Below are positions 8,295 to 18,631 of a DNA stretch of 64,000 nt, one piece after another; the first letter of the stretch is position 1, and every line of letters starts with the position of its first letter. Origin of the DNA: Exiguobacterium aestuarii (GTDB lineage Bacteria; Bacillota; Bacilli; Exiguobacteriales; Exiguobacteriaceae); assembly GCF_020171655.1 (NCBI RefSeq), contig NZ_JAIVAC010000001.1, positions 1,984,001 through 2,048,000 on the forward strand, written 5' to 3'. The notes beneath the pieces are model-generated. The model was not told the origin of the DNA. It made no database searches and worked only from the letters and a program-made list of their open reading frames with translations. A program made the translations under genes and the position numbers.

Positions 8295-9569
8295 ATGAAC
8301 GATTTCACACGTGCCTACGCACAACAACTAGACAAACAAGACCCGCTCGCATCGTATCGGGAAGAATTTTATTTACCGGAAGACGGAATTTATATGGATG
8401 GAAATTCACTCGGTCTCTTATCGAAACGAGCCGAGCGCACACTCCTTGAATCGCTTGCGGACTGGAAAGAGCTCGGGATTGACGGCTGGATGTCCGGGCG
8501 TCACCCTTGGTTCAACTTGTCCGAAGAATTGGCCGCACTGAACGCACCGCTCATCGGAGGAAAGCCGGAAGAAGTGATGGTCACCGGTTCGACGACCGTG
8601 AACTTACATCAACTCGTCGCTTCTTTCTTTAAACCAGAAGGCAAACGTACGAAAATTTTGGCAGACGCCCTCACGTTCCCGTCTGACATTTACGCTTTGA
8701 AAAGTCAGCTCGAACTGCGCGGACTCGATCCTTCAGAGCATCTCGTTCAAGTCGACAGTCCGGACGGGCGCTTCTTAGTAGAAGACGACTTGATTGCCGC
8801 GATGACCGACGAGATCGCCCTCATCGTATTGCCGACCGTCCTCTATCGGAGCGGTCAGATTTTAGACATGCCGCGTCTGGCGAAAGCGGCGCACGAACGT
8901 GGCATTTTAATCGGGTTTGATGCTTGTCATTCCGTCGGTGCCATCCCTCACGACTTCCACGACTGGGGTGTCGACTTCGCTTACTGGTGCAACTATAAAC
9001 ATTTGAATGGTGGTCCGGGAACGGTCGGTGGCTTATTCGTACATGAACGTCACTTCGGCACGACACCAGGACTCGCTGGATGGTTCGGTTCACGCAAAGA
9101 CAAGCAGTTTGATATGGACCATACGATGACACCGGCTGAACATGCCGGTGCGTTCCAAATCGGGACGCCACACGTCATGAGCCTCGCTCCCCAACTTGGT
9201 GCCCTCGAGATGTTTAACGAGGTCGGGATGGAAGCGATTCGTCAAAAATCACTCGCCCTCACGACATATATGATGGAGTTGATTGAAGACATGCTCGCAC
9301 CACATGGATTCTTCATCGGAAGCCCGACGGACACACGTCAACGTGGTGCGCATTTGAGTCTCGAGCACCCTGAGGCGGCACGCATCTGTAAAGCATTGAA
9401 GAAACATCACATCATCCCTGACTTCCGGGCACCGAACATCATCCGCCTCGCACCGGTCGCACTGTATAACACGTTCACCGATGTGTATGACGTGATCGTG
9501 ACGTTGAAGAAAATCATGGATGACAAAGAATATGAGGCGTTCGAGAACGTCCGCGAAGTGGTCGCATAA
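8295..9569 (+). CDS. kynU: Kynureninase
   Basis: A PLP-dependent fold-type I enzyme of 424 residues. It hydrolyses kynurenine to anthranilate and alanine. Family marks are [11 protein letters not shown] near the N-terminus, [12 protein letters not shown], and the PLP-lysine segment [11 protein letters not shown]. The ATG at 8295 follows an AAAGGGGGA; the longer frame from 8220 would begin within the promoter and is unlikely. First gene of kynU-kynA-kynB, with 12 bases to the next start, so one mRNA is likely. Confidence 0.94.
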   Translation: MNDFTRAYAQQLDKQDPLASYREEFYLPEDGIYMDGNSLGLLSKRAERTLLESLADWKELGIDGWMSGRHPWFNLSEELAALNAPLIGGKPEEVMVTGSTTVNLHQLVASFFKPEGKRTKILADALTFPSDIYALKSQLELRGLDPSEHLVQVDSPDGRFLVEDDLIAAMTDEIALIVLPTVLYRSGQILDMPRLAKAAHERGILIGFDACHSVGAIPHDFHDWGVDFAYWCNYKHLNGGPGTVGGLFVHERHFGTTPGLAGWFGSRKDKQFDMDHTMTPAEHAGAFQIGTPHVMSLAPQLGALEMFNEVGMEAIRQKSLALTTYMMELIEDMLAPHGFFIGSPTDTRQRGAHLSLEHPEAARICKALKKHHIIPDFRAPNIIRLAPVALYNTFTDVYDVIVTLKKIMDDKEYEAFENVREVVA

Positions 9570-9581
9570 GGGGGAACTGTG

Positions 9582-10421
9582 ATGAGTGAACGTATGGAAC
9601 ATAAAGTGGAAAAAACGATTCAAACCGACTTCTCTAAAGATATGTCGTACGGGGACTATCTCCAGCTCGACCCAATTTTATCGAGCCAGCATCGCCTTTC
9701 CGACCATCACGATGAGATGCTCTTTATCATCATCCATCAGACGAGCGAGTTATGGATGAAACTCATTTTGCATGAATTGACGGCAGCCACGACGGCTATC
9801 ACGAACGGGGAGCTCGAGCGCTCATTCAAGATGCTCGCCCGTGTCTCGAAGATTCAACAGCAACTCATCCAGTCATGGGGCGTCCTCGCGACATTGACAC
9901 CGGCCGAGTATTTAGAGTTCCGAGACCAACTCGGCTCTTCATCTGGTTTCCAGTCTTACCAAAACCGACAGATTGAATTCGCGCTCGGCTTCAAAAACGC
10001 ACGGACGCTCAGCGTCTATGCGCATGATGAAAAACTATATCCGCTGCTCGAAGGCTCGCTTCAAGCACCTAGCATTTATGACGTGACCGTCCGTGAGATG
10101 CATCGCCGTGGTCTTCCGATTGATGCGAGCGTGCTCGAACGAGATGTCACGCAAGACTGGGAATGGAACGAGAGTGTCGAGAAGGCGTGGGTCGAGGTCT
10201 ATCGCGATGTCGACACGTATTGGGATTTGTATGAGCTCGGTGAAAAACTACTCGATATCGGGAGCCAGCAACAGATGTGGCGCTTCAACCATATGAGTAC
10301 CGTAGAACGCATCATCGGACAGAAGATGGGAACAGGGGGCTCGTCCGGTGTGAACTACTTGCGCCGCGTGCTCGATCATCGTTTCTTCCCAGAGCTTTGG
10401 ACGGTCCGAACATCATTATAA
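9582..10421 (+). CDS. kynA: Tryptophan 2,3-dioxygenase
   Basis: 279 residues, the normal bacterial length. This haem enzyme opens the indole ring of L-tryptophan to N-formylkynurenine. Diagnostic segments are [19 protein letters not shown] (with the conserved substrate-site His), [12 protein letters not shown], and [10 protein letters not shown] near the C-terminus. A GTG immediately before the ATG is in frame, but ATG 9582 sits better relative to GGGGGA. It is the middle gene of the kyn operon. Confidence 0.95.
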   Translation: MSERMEHKVEKTIQTDFSKDMSYGDYLQLDPILSSQHRLSDHHDEMLFIIIHQTSELWMKLILHELTAATTAITNGELERSFKMLARVSKIQQQLIQSWGVLATLTPAEYLEFRDQLGSSSGFQSYQNRQIEFALGFKNARTLSVYAHDEKLYPLLEGSLQAPSIYDVTVREMHRRGLPIDASVLERDVTQDWEWNESVEKAWVEVYRDVDTYWDLYELGEKLLDIGSQQQMWRFNHMSTVERIIGQKMGTGGSSGVNYLRRVLDHRFFPELWTVRTSL

Positions 10422-10436
10422 GAGGAGCTGAACGAA

Positions 10437-11057
10437 ATGACATGGATTGATGTATCCCAACCGCTTCATGCCGATGTGACGACATGGCCGGGAGACACGA
10501 AGTTTTCGTATGAGATCGCTTGGCCGATGGCACAGAGCGGTTCAGTGAATGTCGGGAAAGTGACGATGAGTTTACATGTCGGGACGCATATCGATGCCCC
10601 ATTTCACTTTGACGACCACGGGAAGCGTGTCATCGACCTCGACCCTTCCCTCTATATCGGTCCAGCCCGTGTCATTCATATGCCACATAAGTCAAAAATT
10701 GAAGCGTCTGACTTGGACGGTCATGACTTGACCGGGGTCGAACGCCTCATTTTGAAGACGGATGGTTGGCCAGATAAGAGCGTCTTCCCAGAGACGATTC
10801 CTGAACTGACGCCGTCTCTTGCCGATCGTCTCGGAGAACTCGGAATCTTTTTAATCGGACTCGACTTGCCTTCCGTTGATGCGATTGACAGTAAAGAGAT
10901 GGGTGCCCATCATGCGTTAACACGAAACGGTGTCCATATATTAGAAGGGCTCGTCCTAGACGATATTTTGCCTGGAGATTATGACTTGAACGCCGTCCCT
11001 CTACCAATCGTCGAAGGTGACGGAAGCCCCGTTCGTGCACTGCTTCGCCCCATGTAA
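10437..11057 (+). CDS. kynB: Kynurenine formamidase (arylformamidase)
   Basis: 206 residues of the cyclase/KynB metal-dependent family, which hydrolyses N-formylkynurenine to kynurenine. The motif HVGTHIDAPFHFDDHG carries the metal-binding His/Asp ligands, and DLPSVDAIDS with HHALTRNGVHILE is typical of KynB. GAGGAG lies ten bases before the ATG. It completes a pathway from tryptophan to anthranilate; no anthranilate-degrading gene follows, so the product is left for salvage or other use. A strong terminator comes after it. Confidence 0.94.
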   Translation: MTWIDVSQPLHADVTTWPGDTKFSYEIAWPMAQSGSVNVGKVTMSLHVGTHIDAPFHFDDHGKRVIDLDPSLYIGPARVIHMPHKSKIEASDLDGHDLTGVERLILKTDGWPDKSVFPETIPELTPSLADRLGELGIFLIGLDLPSVDAIDSKEMGAHHALTRNGVHILEGLVLDDILPGDYDLNAVPLPIVEGDGSPVRALLRPM

Positions 11058-11112
11058 ATCAGTTTTTTTGGACCAGCACGAAAATTGGAATAAAAGTAAA
11101 TGCACTATTTTC

Positions 11113-11158
11113 AAAAGACGTGGATTCTCTTTACTTTTCGAGAATCCGCGTCTTTTTG
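11113..11158 (+). terminator. Terminator of the kyn operon
   Basis: Arms AAAAGACGTGGATTCTC and GAGAATCCGCGTCTTTT with one G-T/A mismatch region and a T-tract. It marks the border with the AT-rich block. Confidence 0.88.
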
Positions 11159-11240
11159 TTGTACATAAAACTCAAAATGTATACGGTATTCAAAATACAG
11201 CGTTGAGACCGTGTTCAGAAAATAATTTAACATTCTGGAT

Positions 11241-11270
11241 TTGTATTGAAGTTCCTCAGATTCGTATAAG
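11241..11270 (+). promoter_or_regulatory. Candidate promoter of the SDR/HchA block
   Basis: TTGTAT (11241-11246) and TATAAG (11265-11270) are 18 bases apart, in a very AT-rich leader 99 bases before the SDR start. The surrounding AT-richness raises the chance of a false match. Confidence 0.4.
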
Positions 11271-11368
11271 ACCCCGTACTTTTTTCCGAATTATAATATA
11301 AATAAATATAAATCTTAAAAATATTTTATGAAATGAATTTTAACTTAATTTTTAAAAGGAGGATTTAT

Positions 11369-12187
11369 ATGAAACAAACAGTGTTTATTACAGGTGCGTC
11401 AAGCGGTATCGGGAAAGCGACGGCAAAGCGGTTCAAGGCAGAAGGCTGGAATGTAGTTGCTACAATGCGAAACACACAAGATGGTGCTGATCTTGAAGGA
11501 GATCGTGTTCTTGTCACAAAGCTTGATTTACTCGATTCAGAAACAATTAAAAGTGCGGTCCAACAAACAATAGAACATTTTGGAAAAATAGATGTTTTGA
11601 TTAACAATGCAGGTTATGGCGCTTACGGTCCTCTAGAAGCTACACCGATGGATGTATTAAGAAGACAATTTGATGTAAATCTATTTGGATTAGCAGAAGT
11701 CATTAAAGAAGTACTACCTATCATGCGAGAAAATAAAAATGGAACGATTGTAAACGTATCATCCATCGGGGGACGAATGACCTTCCCTTTCGGTTCTCTA
11801 TACCATGGTTCAAAATGGGCTGTAGAAGGACTTTCAGAGGCGTTACATTTTGAAGTACGTCTTTTTGGTGGTCGCGTTAAAATCATTGAACCGGGCGGTG
11901 TGAATACAGATTTCAGCGGAAGATCTTTTGTTTTTTCAAATGACGAAAACTTAGAGGAGTACCAACCACTTGTAGGGACCTTCATAGAAGCGATGTCTAC
12001 TATGGATACTTCTAGAAACCAAAACCCTGAAGAAGTAGCAAATGTTATTTGGGAAGCAGCAACAGATGATAGCGATCAGTTGCGATATATCTCTGGAAGT
12101 GACGCGAGAGCAACATTGAAAAATCGATACTCAAGCGATACAGATGAGCAATTTGTAGAGTATATGAGAAAATCATACGGCTTATAA
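11369..12187 (+). CDS. Short-chain dehydrogenase/reductase
   Basis: 272-residue classical SDR: cofactor motif TGASSGIGKAT, NNAGYG, and catalytic Ser/Tyr/Lys in VSSIGGR and YHGSKWAVEG. An Asn/Arg-like residue after beta-2 (TMRNTQDG) suggests NADP(H). It belongs to the oxidoreductase group often annotated as YusZ-like or retinol-type; the substrate is not readable. AAAGGAGG sits before ATG 11369, so the frame's upstream extension to 11333 is dropped. Base composition is clearly more AT-rich than the flanking kyn and glycan genes. HchA-like and AraC genes follow. Confidence 0.88.
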   Translation: MKQTVFITGASSGIGKATAKRFKAEGWNVVATMRNTQDGADLEGDRVLVTKLDLLDSETIKSAVQQTIEHFGKIDVLINNAGYGAYGPLEATPMDVLRRQFDVNLFGLAEVIKEVLPIMRENKNGTIVNVSSIGGRMTFPFGSLYHGSKWAVEGLSEALHFEVRLFGGRVKIIEPGGVNTDFSGRSFVFSNDENLEEYQPLVGTFIEAMSTMDTSRNQNPEEVANVIWEAATDDSDQLRYISGSDARATLKNRYSSDTDEQFVEYMRKSYGL

Positions 12188-12202
12188 TCAAGGAGGGTCA
12201 TA

Positions 12203-13084
12203 ATGGCAACAGTTATAAAGAGAGCATTAGGTATTGCCCCAACCAAAGAAAAAAATGGTAGAGGATTTATTCCTTCACCGCTTGGATTACTGCTAGGTGT
12301 AGATAAAAAAAGTGGCTACACGCATAACAATAGTATTGCTGGTAAATATAAAGGGAATAAAAAAATATTAGTGCTATGTACAGAAGAACGTTACTTTAAA
12401 ATGGAAAATGGTTCTTTATTTTCTACCGGAAATAATGTTCAAGAAACTGCGGTTCCATTGATGCATTTAACGAATACAGGGTTTGATTTTGATGTAGTGA
12501 CACCAACAGGTTCATCAGCAGTTCTAGAAGAATGGTCGATTCCACGAAAAGATCATGCAGTGTTAACATTTATGAAAGAAAAGAAATCGAAATTTGATAC
12601 ACCACTCTCACTTCAAGATATGATTAGCCGTGGAGACTTAAACGATGACTCCCCCTATGTAGCGCTATTTTTACCAGGTGGCCATGGTTCAATGGTCGGC
12701 TTACCAACAAATGAGCATGTTGGGACACTAATACGTTGGATCCATCAATCTGATCGCTATATGGTCACTGTTTGCCACGGTCCTGCTGCACTATTGGCTG
12801 CATCCGTAAATACGAGTGAGTCTCACCCATACAGCGGCTATAAGATGGCTATTTTCCCAGACAGTGTTGACAGACAATCACCTTCACTAGGATATCTACC
12901 TGGAAAGCTACCTTGGTACCAAGGTGAAAAACTTTCTAATCAAGGTTTGAGTTTCATTAATAAAAAAGTTGAAGGAGCAGTATATGTCGATCGCAAACTC
13001 TACTCTGGGGATAGTCCTAAAGCCTGTGACCAACTTGGGAAATTAGTAGCTAAAGCTTTACTAGAAGAACTGACACAATCGTAA
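12203..13084 (+). CDS. HchA/Hsp31-like DJ-1/PfpI family protein
   Basis: 293 residues, close to E. coli HchA (Hsp31), a chaperone reported to act also as a glyoxalase III/deglycase. The nucleophile elbow is TVCHGPAALLA with the catalytic Cys, and the class I amidotransferase-like Glu is in LCTEERYF. The N-terminal extension with FIPSPLGLLLG and YTHNNSIAGKYKG is the HchA-specific lid segment. It starts 15 bases after the SDR stop behind AAGGAGG, so the two are co-transcribed. A role in reactive-carbonyl defence together with the SDR is inferred. Confidence 0.87.
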   Translation: MATVIKRALGIAPTKEKNGRGFIPSPLGLLLGVDKKSGYTHNNSIAGKYKGNKKILVLCTEERYFKMENGSLFSTGNNVQETAVPLMHLTNTGFDFDVVTPTGSSAVLEEWSIPRKDHAVLTFMKEKKSKFDTPLSLQDMISRGDLNDDSPYVALFLPGGHGSMVGLPTNEHVGTLIRWIHQSDRYMVTVCHGPAALLAASVNTSESHPYSGYKMAIFPDSVDRQSPSLGYLPGKLPWYQGEKLSNQGLSFINKKVEGAVYVDRKLYSGDSPKACDQLGKLVAKALLEELTQS

Positions 13085-13167
13085 AAATATAATTCTTGCC
13101 ATTTATGAGCCATTTTAAAAATCTTAAAGTAAATTGAAGAAAGAATAAATCATATAGGAGAATGATT

Positions 13168-14070
13168 ATGAATACCGTCCGTATTGAATCAATAAGTGAC
13201 ATGCATAAGCTTCTCGGACTAACTCCTCCTCAACATCCTCATATTAGTATTTTCAATTGGGAGGATGTTCAACCTCAAGAAGTTGCAAATGAGAAGAATG
13301 ATTTACTAGCAGTTTTTGACTTTTATATTATTAGTGTAAAAGACTTTCCTTGTGGTCAGTTGAAATATGGTAGAAACACTTACGATTTTAGTGAAGGTTC
13401 AATGATGTTTGTCGGGCCCAACCAAGCAATGAGTAGTACTGATGATACAACCTCTTCTGGATGGGCATTGATATTTCACCCCGAACTGATCCGTCACAGC
13501 AAATTGGCAAAAAAAATGTCTGAGTATACCTTTTTTCAATACGACGTTCATGAAGCCCTCCACTTATCCGAAAAAGAAAAAAGCATCATTAGCGCACTAG
13601 TCCATCAAATTCGTGAGGAATATTCGAACAATATTGATGTTTTCACGAAAGAAGTAATTGTGTCACAACTAGAGCTTCTATTTAATTATTCTCAAAGATT
13701 TTATAGTCGACAATTCATCACTAGAACAGCTCACAATAGTGATCTTGTATCCACATTCGAAGCTCACCTTATAGATTGGTTTGATTCAGGTAAAGCTAGT
13801 GAGATGGGACTTCCGACTGTAAAACAGTGTGCTGATAAAGTAGGCATGTCTCCCGATTATTTGTCTGATATGCTGAAGCAAGAGACAGGCAAAACTGCGC
13901 AAGAACACATTCATTATATGTTAATCGACCGAGCGAAAAATGAACTTCTGAGTACCTCAAGTTCTGTTAGTGAAATTGCCTATGCGCTAGGTTTCGAATA
14001 CCCACAATACTTTAGCAAACTCTTTAAAAGCAAGACAGGAATGACCCCGTCTCAATATCGTTTAATTTGA
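13168..14070 (+). CDS. AraC family transcriptional regulator
   Basis: 300 residues. The C-terminal 100 carry two helix-turn-helix motifs (CADKVGMSPDYLSDMLKQETG and, near the end, AYALGFEYPQYFSKLFKSKTG), closing with MTPSQYR, the AraC signature. The N-terminal part (about 20-180) is an effector-binding cupin-like domain. AGGAG lies seven bases before ATG 13168; an overlapping ATG at 13162 is too close. Being last in the AT-rich block, it probably controls the SDR and HchA genes, but that is inference from position. Confidence 0.88.
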   Translation: MNTVRIESISDMHKLLGLTPPQHPHISIFNWEDVQPQEVANEKNDLLAVFDFYIISVKDFPCGQLKYGRNTYDFSEGSMMFVGPNQAMSSTDDTTSSGWALIFHPELIRHSKLAKKMSEYTFFQYDVHEALHLSEKEKSIISALVHQIREEYSNNIDVFTKEVIVSQLELLFNYSQRFYSRQFITRTAHNSDLVSTFEAHLIDWFDSGKASEMGLPTVKQCADKVGMSPDYLSDMLKQETGKTAQEHIHYMLIDRAKNELLSTSSSVSEIAYALGFEYPQYFSKLFKSKTGMTPSQYRLI

Positions 14071-14110
14071 TGGAAGAATTTTTATCAATCCATCAGCAAG
14101 ATGTTTTAAT

Positions 14111-14140
14111 GAGATAGCCGGAATCGGCTGTCTCTTTTTT
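14111..14140 (+). terminator. Terminator after the AraC gene
   Basis: GAGATAGCCG (14111-14120) pairs with CGGCTGTCTC (14125-14134, one G-T pair), followed by six T. Confidence 0.83.
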
Positions 14141-14209
14141 GATTAGACAGGGATAGTCCAACGTTTGGCGAAATAGATGACATACGTGATGAAAGGAGGC
14201 AGATCGGAT

Positions 14210-17200
14210 TTGCAACGCATCTTATCTACACTACGAAACGGTCTGCATACGTACCGTTACGACCTCATCGCCTTGACGATTATGCTGGCATGCATTCTTG
14301 CCTATGCGTACCCACTCTTTTCGTCGGGGATGGTCGTCTTTAGTGATATCGCTTTCGGTCTATCGTCCGACCGTTATATCGAAGAGATTTTTGGTGCCTG
14401 GAATGAACGATGGAGCACGACGACATTGTTGAATGTGCCTCGACTCGTCTTCATCGCACCACTGTATGGATTAAGTCTATTGTTCGGTGCATCTGGACCA
14501 TTCTTAATCAAATCATTCATCTTGACGTTGCTCATCGTCTCGGCACTCAGCATGTATGCGCTCGTCAAACGACTTCATTCGATTTATATCACGAAACACT
14601 TTCAGTTGATGACACTCATGACATTCACGCTTGCCGGGCTCTTTTATGCGTTAAACCCGTGGATCATCACACGCATTCAACATATTTATCTCCTGTGCGG
14701 CTATGCGTTGTTCCCGTTCGCACTTCTACTCTTCTTTAACTTGTTCGACCCGAAATTCCGACGTCAGCTGGATCCAGACTTTTCGTTTAACAAACGACTC
14801 TCACCGAGAATTTGGATCGATGCCATCGGGTTGTCCGTTGTGTTCATGTTCATGTCTGCCGGAATCCATTACTTTTTCTTCTCAGCCATTTATATGGGCA
14901 TCATGCTCGTTCTGATCATGCTCAAAACGCTTTGGAGCGAGCGGAAGACGCTATTGTTCAAATCGTATTTCTTCTACTACGTTCGCCTGATCACAGCGGT
15001 CGGGTTCGTGTTCATCTTGTTCAACGGCTACTGGTTCTTTATGTATGTCGGTTCCATCCTGTTCGGGGCCCAGGCGTCCCAACATAATATTAACGTCACC
15101 GAGACGTTGATGCTGTTCAGTCGAAACTCGTCGATTGAGAATGTGCTCTATACCATCAGTTATTGGTGGCCGATGTTCGACTTGCATACACTTCCACTGA
15201 CGTTTTGGGTGGCCGGAGGAATCTTGCTCTTCTTCATCGGCATCGGTCTTCTCGGAAGCTACAAACGACCGATTCACCTATTCTTCGGCTTACTCGGCAT
15301 CGGTTTGATCATCTTTGCGACTGGAACGTATGAATGGGTCGCGACAGCGTTCGTCGCGCTCGTCACGTACACACCGTTGATTGGTCCGATGTTCCGTGAC
15401 CCGAACAAGCTCGTCGGTCTATTGATTGTCAGTTATAGTTTACTGCTCTCTCTCGGTATCGGAATTGTTGATGCCAGACAATCTAAAGCGATACCCCGTC
15501 CGCTCTATCGCGGTATCCTTTTCATCGGTAGTTTTGTCGCGTTGACGCTCTTTATTTATCCGTATCGCACCGTGTATATGGAGGGTTTTTATAAACCGGT
15601 CGACGTTCCTGAAGAATACGCGACTGTACAACAAGAAATCGATGGGAAGTGGCTACAGTTCCCCGTTGCCGATGAGATGACCCAGCCGATCACCGGGGTG
15701 GCGACACCGAGATGGAACGAAAATCCCGCACTCGGCGAGACGGTCAAACCGACCGGGGACTTCCACGTGTACAGTTCGCTTGAAAATACGGTGTTCCATC
15801 ATGAAGGGTCGACACCTGCGATTCGTTATCTGTTTTCACTCTTACAATACTTGCTCGATACAGGACGTTCAGACGAGGCGAGTAACTTGATTAAAGTGTT
15901 CGGTGTCGACCAATTCGCATATCGAGATGAATATTTAGGGATGGAAGAGCGCCAGCAGTTCAACTTAGAGGTCCTCGCCTCGCAACGTGATTTACTGCGA
16001 ACTCAACAAGTCGGTCTGTTCACTTTGTTCGATGTCGTCGCCCCGCTCACCGACCGAACCGTCCCACAGCTTATCGTGACGCCTTACGGAATCGACCGTT
16101 CCATCACATATGGAACGATTCCTGGATATGAGCAAGGAAAACAATCGATTTTATTCACGACTCAGCGACATAGTGACGACTTTGATTGGATTCGTCCGGG
16201 TGATGCGATTGAGATGATCGAACAAAAAGACATGCTGCTCAGTCAGGTGCCCGATGACTATTATTGGAAGCCGTTTGAGGCAATCGATTCCGCCAACCCG
16301 TTCCTCACATGGGGCAAGACCCTTTTCGCAAACAGTGACTGGCGTTGGTATCAACAAACGCAAGGGGTTAAAGATCCTGCGTTCGACCTTGATTTCGGAG
16401 ACGGCGTCGGACTTTCCTTCGCTTCTGCTCGAATCGATGCCCCCCCTTACGAGCTCGATGACTTGTCGACGAAACAAGTCGCTTCATTCAATTCGATGCT
16501 CGAAGATGAGACATTCTTTAAAGCCGATAACCCGGATATCGTTGAGCTGTCACCTAACCCGTTGTCTTCGACGAACGACTTGCCACTGCTTCAAGCGGAA
16601 GTCGCCAAAGGAGATCCAAACTACATTTGGCAAGTCGCGAAGTCCGGCCTCTTACCAGCACTACCGAATAACGCGTATCGGTTCGATATTGTCGCATCGG
16701 GTCGAGGGGTCGACCGCTTGCACGTGAAAGTTCGCTTTTTCGATGCATCCGGGGAAGAAATCGACCAGACTTATGTCGTCGCTCCGAGAGATTCCGGGAA
16801 TTTAGACGGAATTCACCTTCGCGGAGAATACGTGACGCCACGGGCTGCCGAGACGATGCGCATCGACTTATTGAGTTATCAAAGACCAGAACGAAAGACG
16901 TACTGGTGGATTCACGATGTTCAAATCGAGAGCTTCGAATCACATATGGTACCGAACACGTTCTCCATCACGAAAGAGACACCGCCGGGCCGCTATATCG
17001 GGTTCGCGCGTGTCTTGATGAATCAAAGTGGCGGACAGCTTGACGTCACGATCAATGACGACAAGCAAATCGTCGAAACGACAAGACAAACGGGGGCACG
17101 GCTCGAGTGGGTGCCGCTCGGAATACACGATGTCGATACGAATGAAACGACCATCACTGTCGAGAATACGGTCGGTTTCAATGCTATTCAAAACATCGTC

Positions 17201-18625
17201 TTCTTACCAGAGGAAGAATGGAAGGCGTTACAGCAGTCACTCCAAAACGTATTAGAACCTACGAACACCTTCATGGTTCTCGAAGGTGAACAAGATTTCG
17301 ATTATAGCGGGACGATCCAGTCTGAGCGCAACTACCCGTCTCTCAGTTTCGGGAAAGGCGTCTCACTCACATCCGGTACGTTATCTCGTACAATCGATGT
17401 GGCAGAGCCTGGTGATTACCGTTTCCACATCAACCTGACACCTCCTGTTTCGACAGATGGGACGATTCGCTTACGCCTCTTGCAGGACGAAGAAGTCGTT
17501 CAAGAAGAGACGATTGGCGTCACGGCGATGCAGCAACTGCCTGATGTGAAAACGGATATCGGCACACAGACGGTCACGTATGACTCCTTGCGTCGTGATT
17601 TTCCATACCAACTTCAATCACTCGAAGATGTGCATCCGACATTGAAACGGTGGACACCGAATACATTCGAGATGGAGCCGGGATCATACACGCTCGAGTT
17701 GACCGTAGACAGTAACGTGCCGTCACGAATCGAGTTGGAGGACTTACGGAAGTTCGACCCGAACGAGATTGTCGTGACCGAACCACTCGCGACACCTGAA
17801 GCTGCCGCCACGTGTGCGACCTGTGTATCCATCACAGACGATATGTTCGAGTCGACGGTAGAAGATGACACGTTTGTCGCATCTTACGAACCGACCTGTT
17901 CCTGTGACTGGTATATCTTCGCCTCAGAACAAATCGAGGCACTCCCCGATCGCGAATATTTGGTCGCTTTTGACGCACGGAGCGAACAGATTCGAAATCG
18001 CCATGTGAAGATGTACTATCTCGACGAAGAACGTCGCGTGATCGGGACCGACTTCATTAGCGAAGTGGAAGAGTATCGGAAATCGACATGGAACCACTAC
18101 GAACAGATTTTGATTCCACCAAAGGGAACCGACTCGATGCAGCTTCATATTTGGGCGCGTGGAAATGTTGAAAATGCAGGACGACTAGAGATGAAGAACT
18201 TGAACGTCGTCCGCTACGATCACCTTCTCCTGACCGACCAAGTGACCGTCGAGGAAGTGACAGAACGTCCGCTACTCACTACAACAGAAGCCGAACCTCT
18301 TGATGTGACGCGAAGTGTCATGAAGCGGACAGTCTCTCACGAAGATTCACTCGACCGCTTCACGTTAAACGACTCCCCATCTCCATTGTTCGAGCTCTCG
18401 ACCAGTGAAGGAGCACAGCGCGGTGAAGTCGCATTGAATGGCGTGACACAACTGTACATGTCCTCTGAAAGTGACGTACAGGTAAATGCCGTCTTACGTC
18501 TCGTCTACTTCGCGGGCATGATCCTTCTGTTACTCGCCACACCTGTCTCGTTCTTCTTCTATTGGAATGCGCGGCAGGAAGAGCCGCTCCTCCGCCGAGT
18601 ACGACAACGATTTAAGAAAGGGTGA
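14210..18625 (+). CDS. Giant GT-C-like membrane protein with large extracytoplasmic domain
   Basis: About 1471 residues. The first ~455 form some twelve membrane helices with an early outside loop containing VFSDIAFG, as in polyprenyl-phosphate-dependent GT-C glycosyltransferases. Then comes a ~980-residue outside region, with jelly-roll or carbohydrate-binding character in several repeated beta-rich parts, and one membrane helix near the C-terminus (VYFAGMILLLLATPVSFFFYW) with a basic tail. Cysteines cluster at TCATC and TCSCDW in the ectodomain. AAAGGAGG (14192-14199) stands ten bases before TTG 14210; the upstream ATG at 14177 has no RBS. The layout recalls actinobacterial arabinofuranosyltransferase AftD, but the donor and acceptor are unknown. 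It heads the glycan locus. Confidence 0.72.
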   Translation: MQRILSTLRNGLHTYRYDLIALTIMLACILAYAYPLFSSGMVVFSDIAFGLSSDRYIEEIFGAWNERWSTTTLLNVPRLVFIAPLYGLSLLFGASGPFLIKSFILTLLIVSALSMYALVKRLHSIYITKHFQLMTLMTFTLAGLFYALNPWIITRIQHIYLLCGYALFPFALLLFFNLFDPKFRRQLDPDFSFNKRLSPRIWIDAIGLSVVFMFMSAGIHYFFFSAIYMGIMLVLIMLKTLWSERKTLLFKSYFFYYVRLITAVGFVFILFNGYWFFMYVGSILFGAQASQHNINVTETLMLFSRNSSIENVLYTISYWWPMFDLHTLPLTFWVAGGILLFFIGIGLLGSYKRPIHLFFGLLGIGLIIFATGTYEWVATAFVALVTYTPLIGPMFRDPNKLVGLLIVSYSLLLSLGIGIVDARQSKAIPRPLYRGILFIGSFVALTLFIYPYRTVYMEGFYKPVDVPEEYATVQQEIDGKWLQFPVADEMTQPITGVATPRWNENPALGETVKPTGDFHVYSSLENTVFHHEGSTPAIRYLFSLLQYLLDTGRSDEASNLIKVFGVDQFAYRDEYLGMEERQQFNLEVLASQRDLLRTQQVGLFTLFDVVAPLTDRTVPQLIVTPYGIDRSITYGTIPGYEQGKQSILFTTQRHSDDFDWIRPGDAIEMIEQKDMLLSQVPDDYYWKPFEAIDSANPFLTWGKTLFANSDWRWYQQTQGVKDPAFDLDFGDGVGLSFASARIDAPPYELDDLSTKQVASFNSMLEDETFFKADNPDIVELSPNPLSSTNDLPLLQAEVAKGDPNYIWQVAKSGLLPALPNNAYRFDIVASGRGVDRLHVKVRFFDASGEEIDQTYVVAPRDSGNLDGIHLRGEYVTPRAAETMRIDLLSYQRPERKTYWWIHDVQIESFESHMVPNTFSITKETPPGRYIGFARVLMNQSGGQLDVTINDDKQIVETTRQTGARLEWVPLGIHDVDTNETTITVENTVGFNAIQNIVFLPEEEWKALQQSLQNVLEPTNTFMVLEGEQDFDYSGTIQSERNYPSLSFGKGVSLTSGTLSRTIDVAEPGDYRFHINLTPPVSTDGTIRLRLLQDEEVVQEETIGVTAMQQLPDVKTDIGTQTVTYDSLRRDFPYQLQSLEDVHPTLKRWTPNTFEMEPGSYTLELTVDSNVPSRIELEDLRKFDPNEIVVTEPLATPEAAATCATCVSITDDMFESTVEDDTFVASYEPTCSCDWYIFASEQIEALPDREYLVAFDARSEQIRNRHVKMYYLDEERRVIGTDFISEVEEYRKSTWNHYEQILIPPKGTDSMQLHIWARGNVENAGRLEMKNLNVVRYDHLLLTDQVTVEEVTERPLLTTTEAEPLDVTRSVMKRTVSHEDSLDRFTLNDSPSPLFELSTSEGAQRGEVALNGVTQLYMSSESDVQVNAVLRLVYFAGMILLLLATPVSFFFYWNARQEEPLLRRVRQRFKKG

Positions 18626-18631
18626 CGGCTC

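Noticed and set aside
16254-16943. Long plus- and minus-strand frames inside the giant membrane gene
   Set aside because: They are shadow frames of the 1471-residue protein, with no RBS and no family match.
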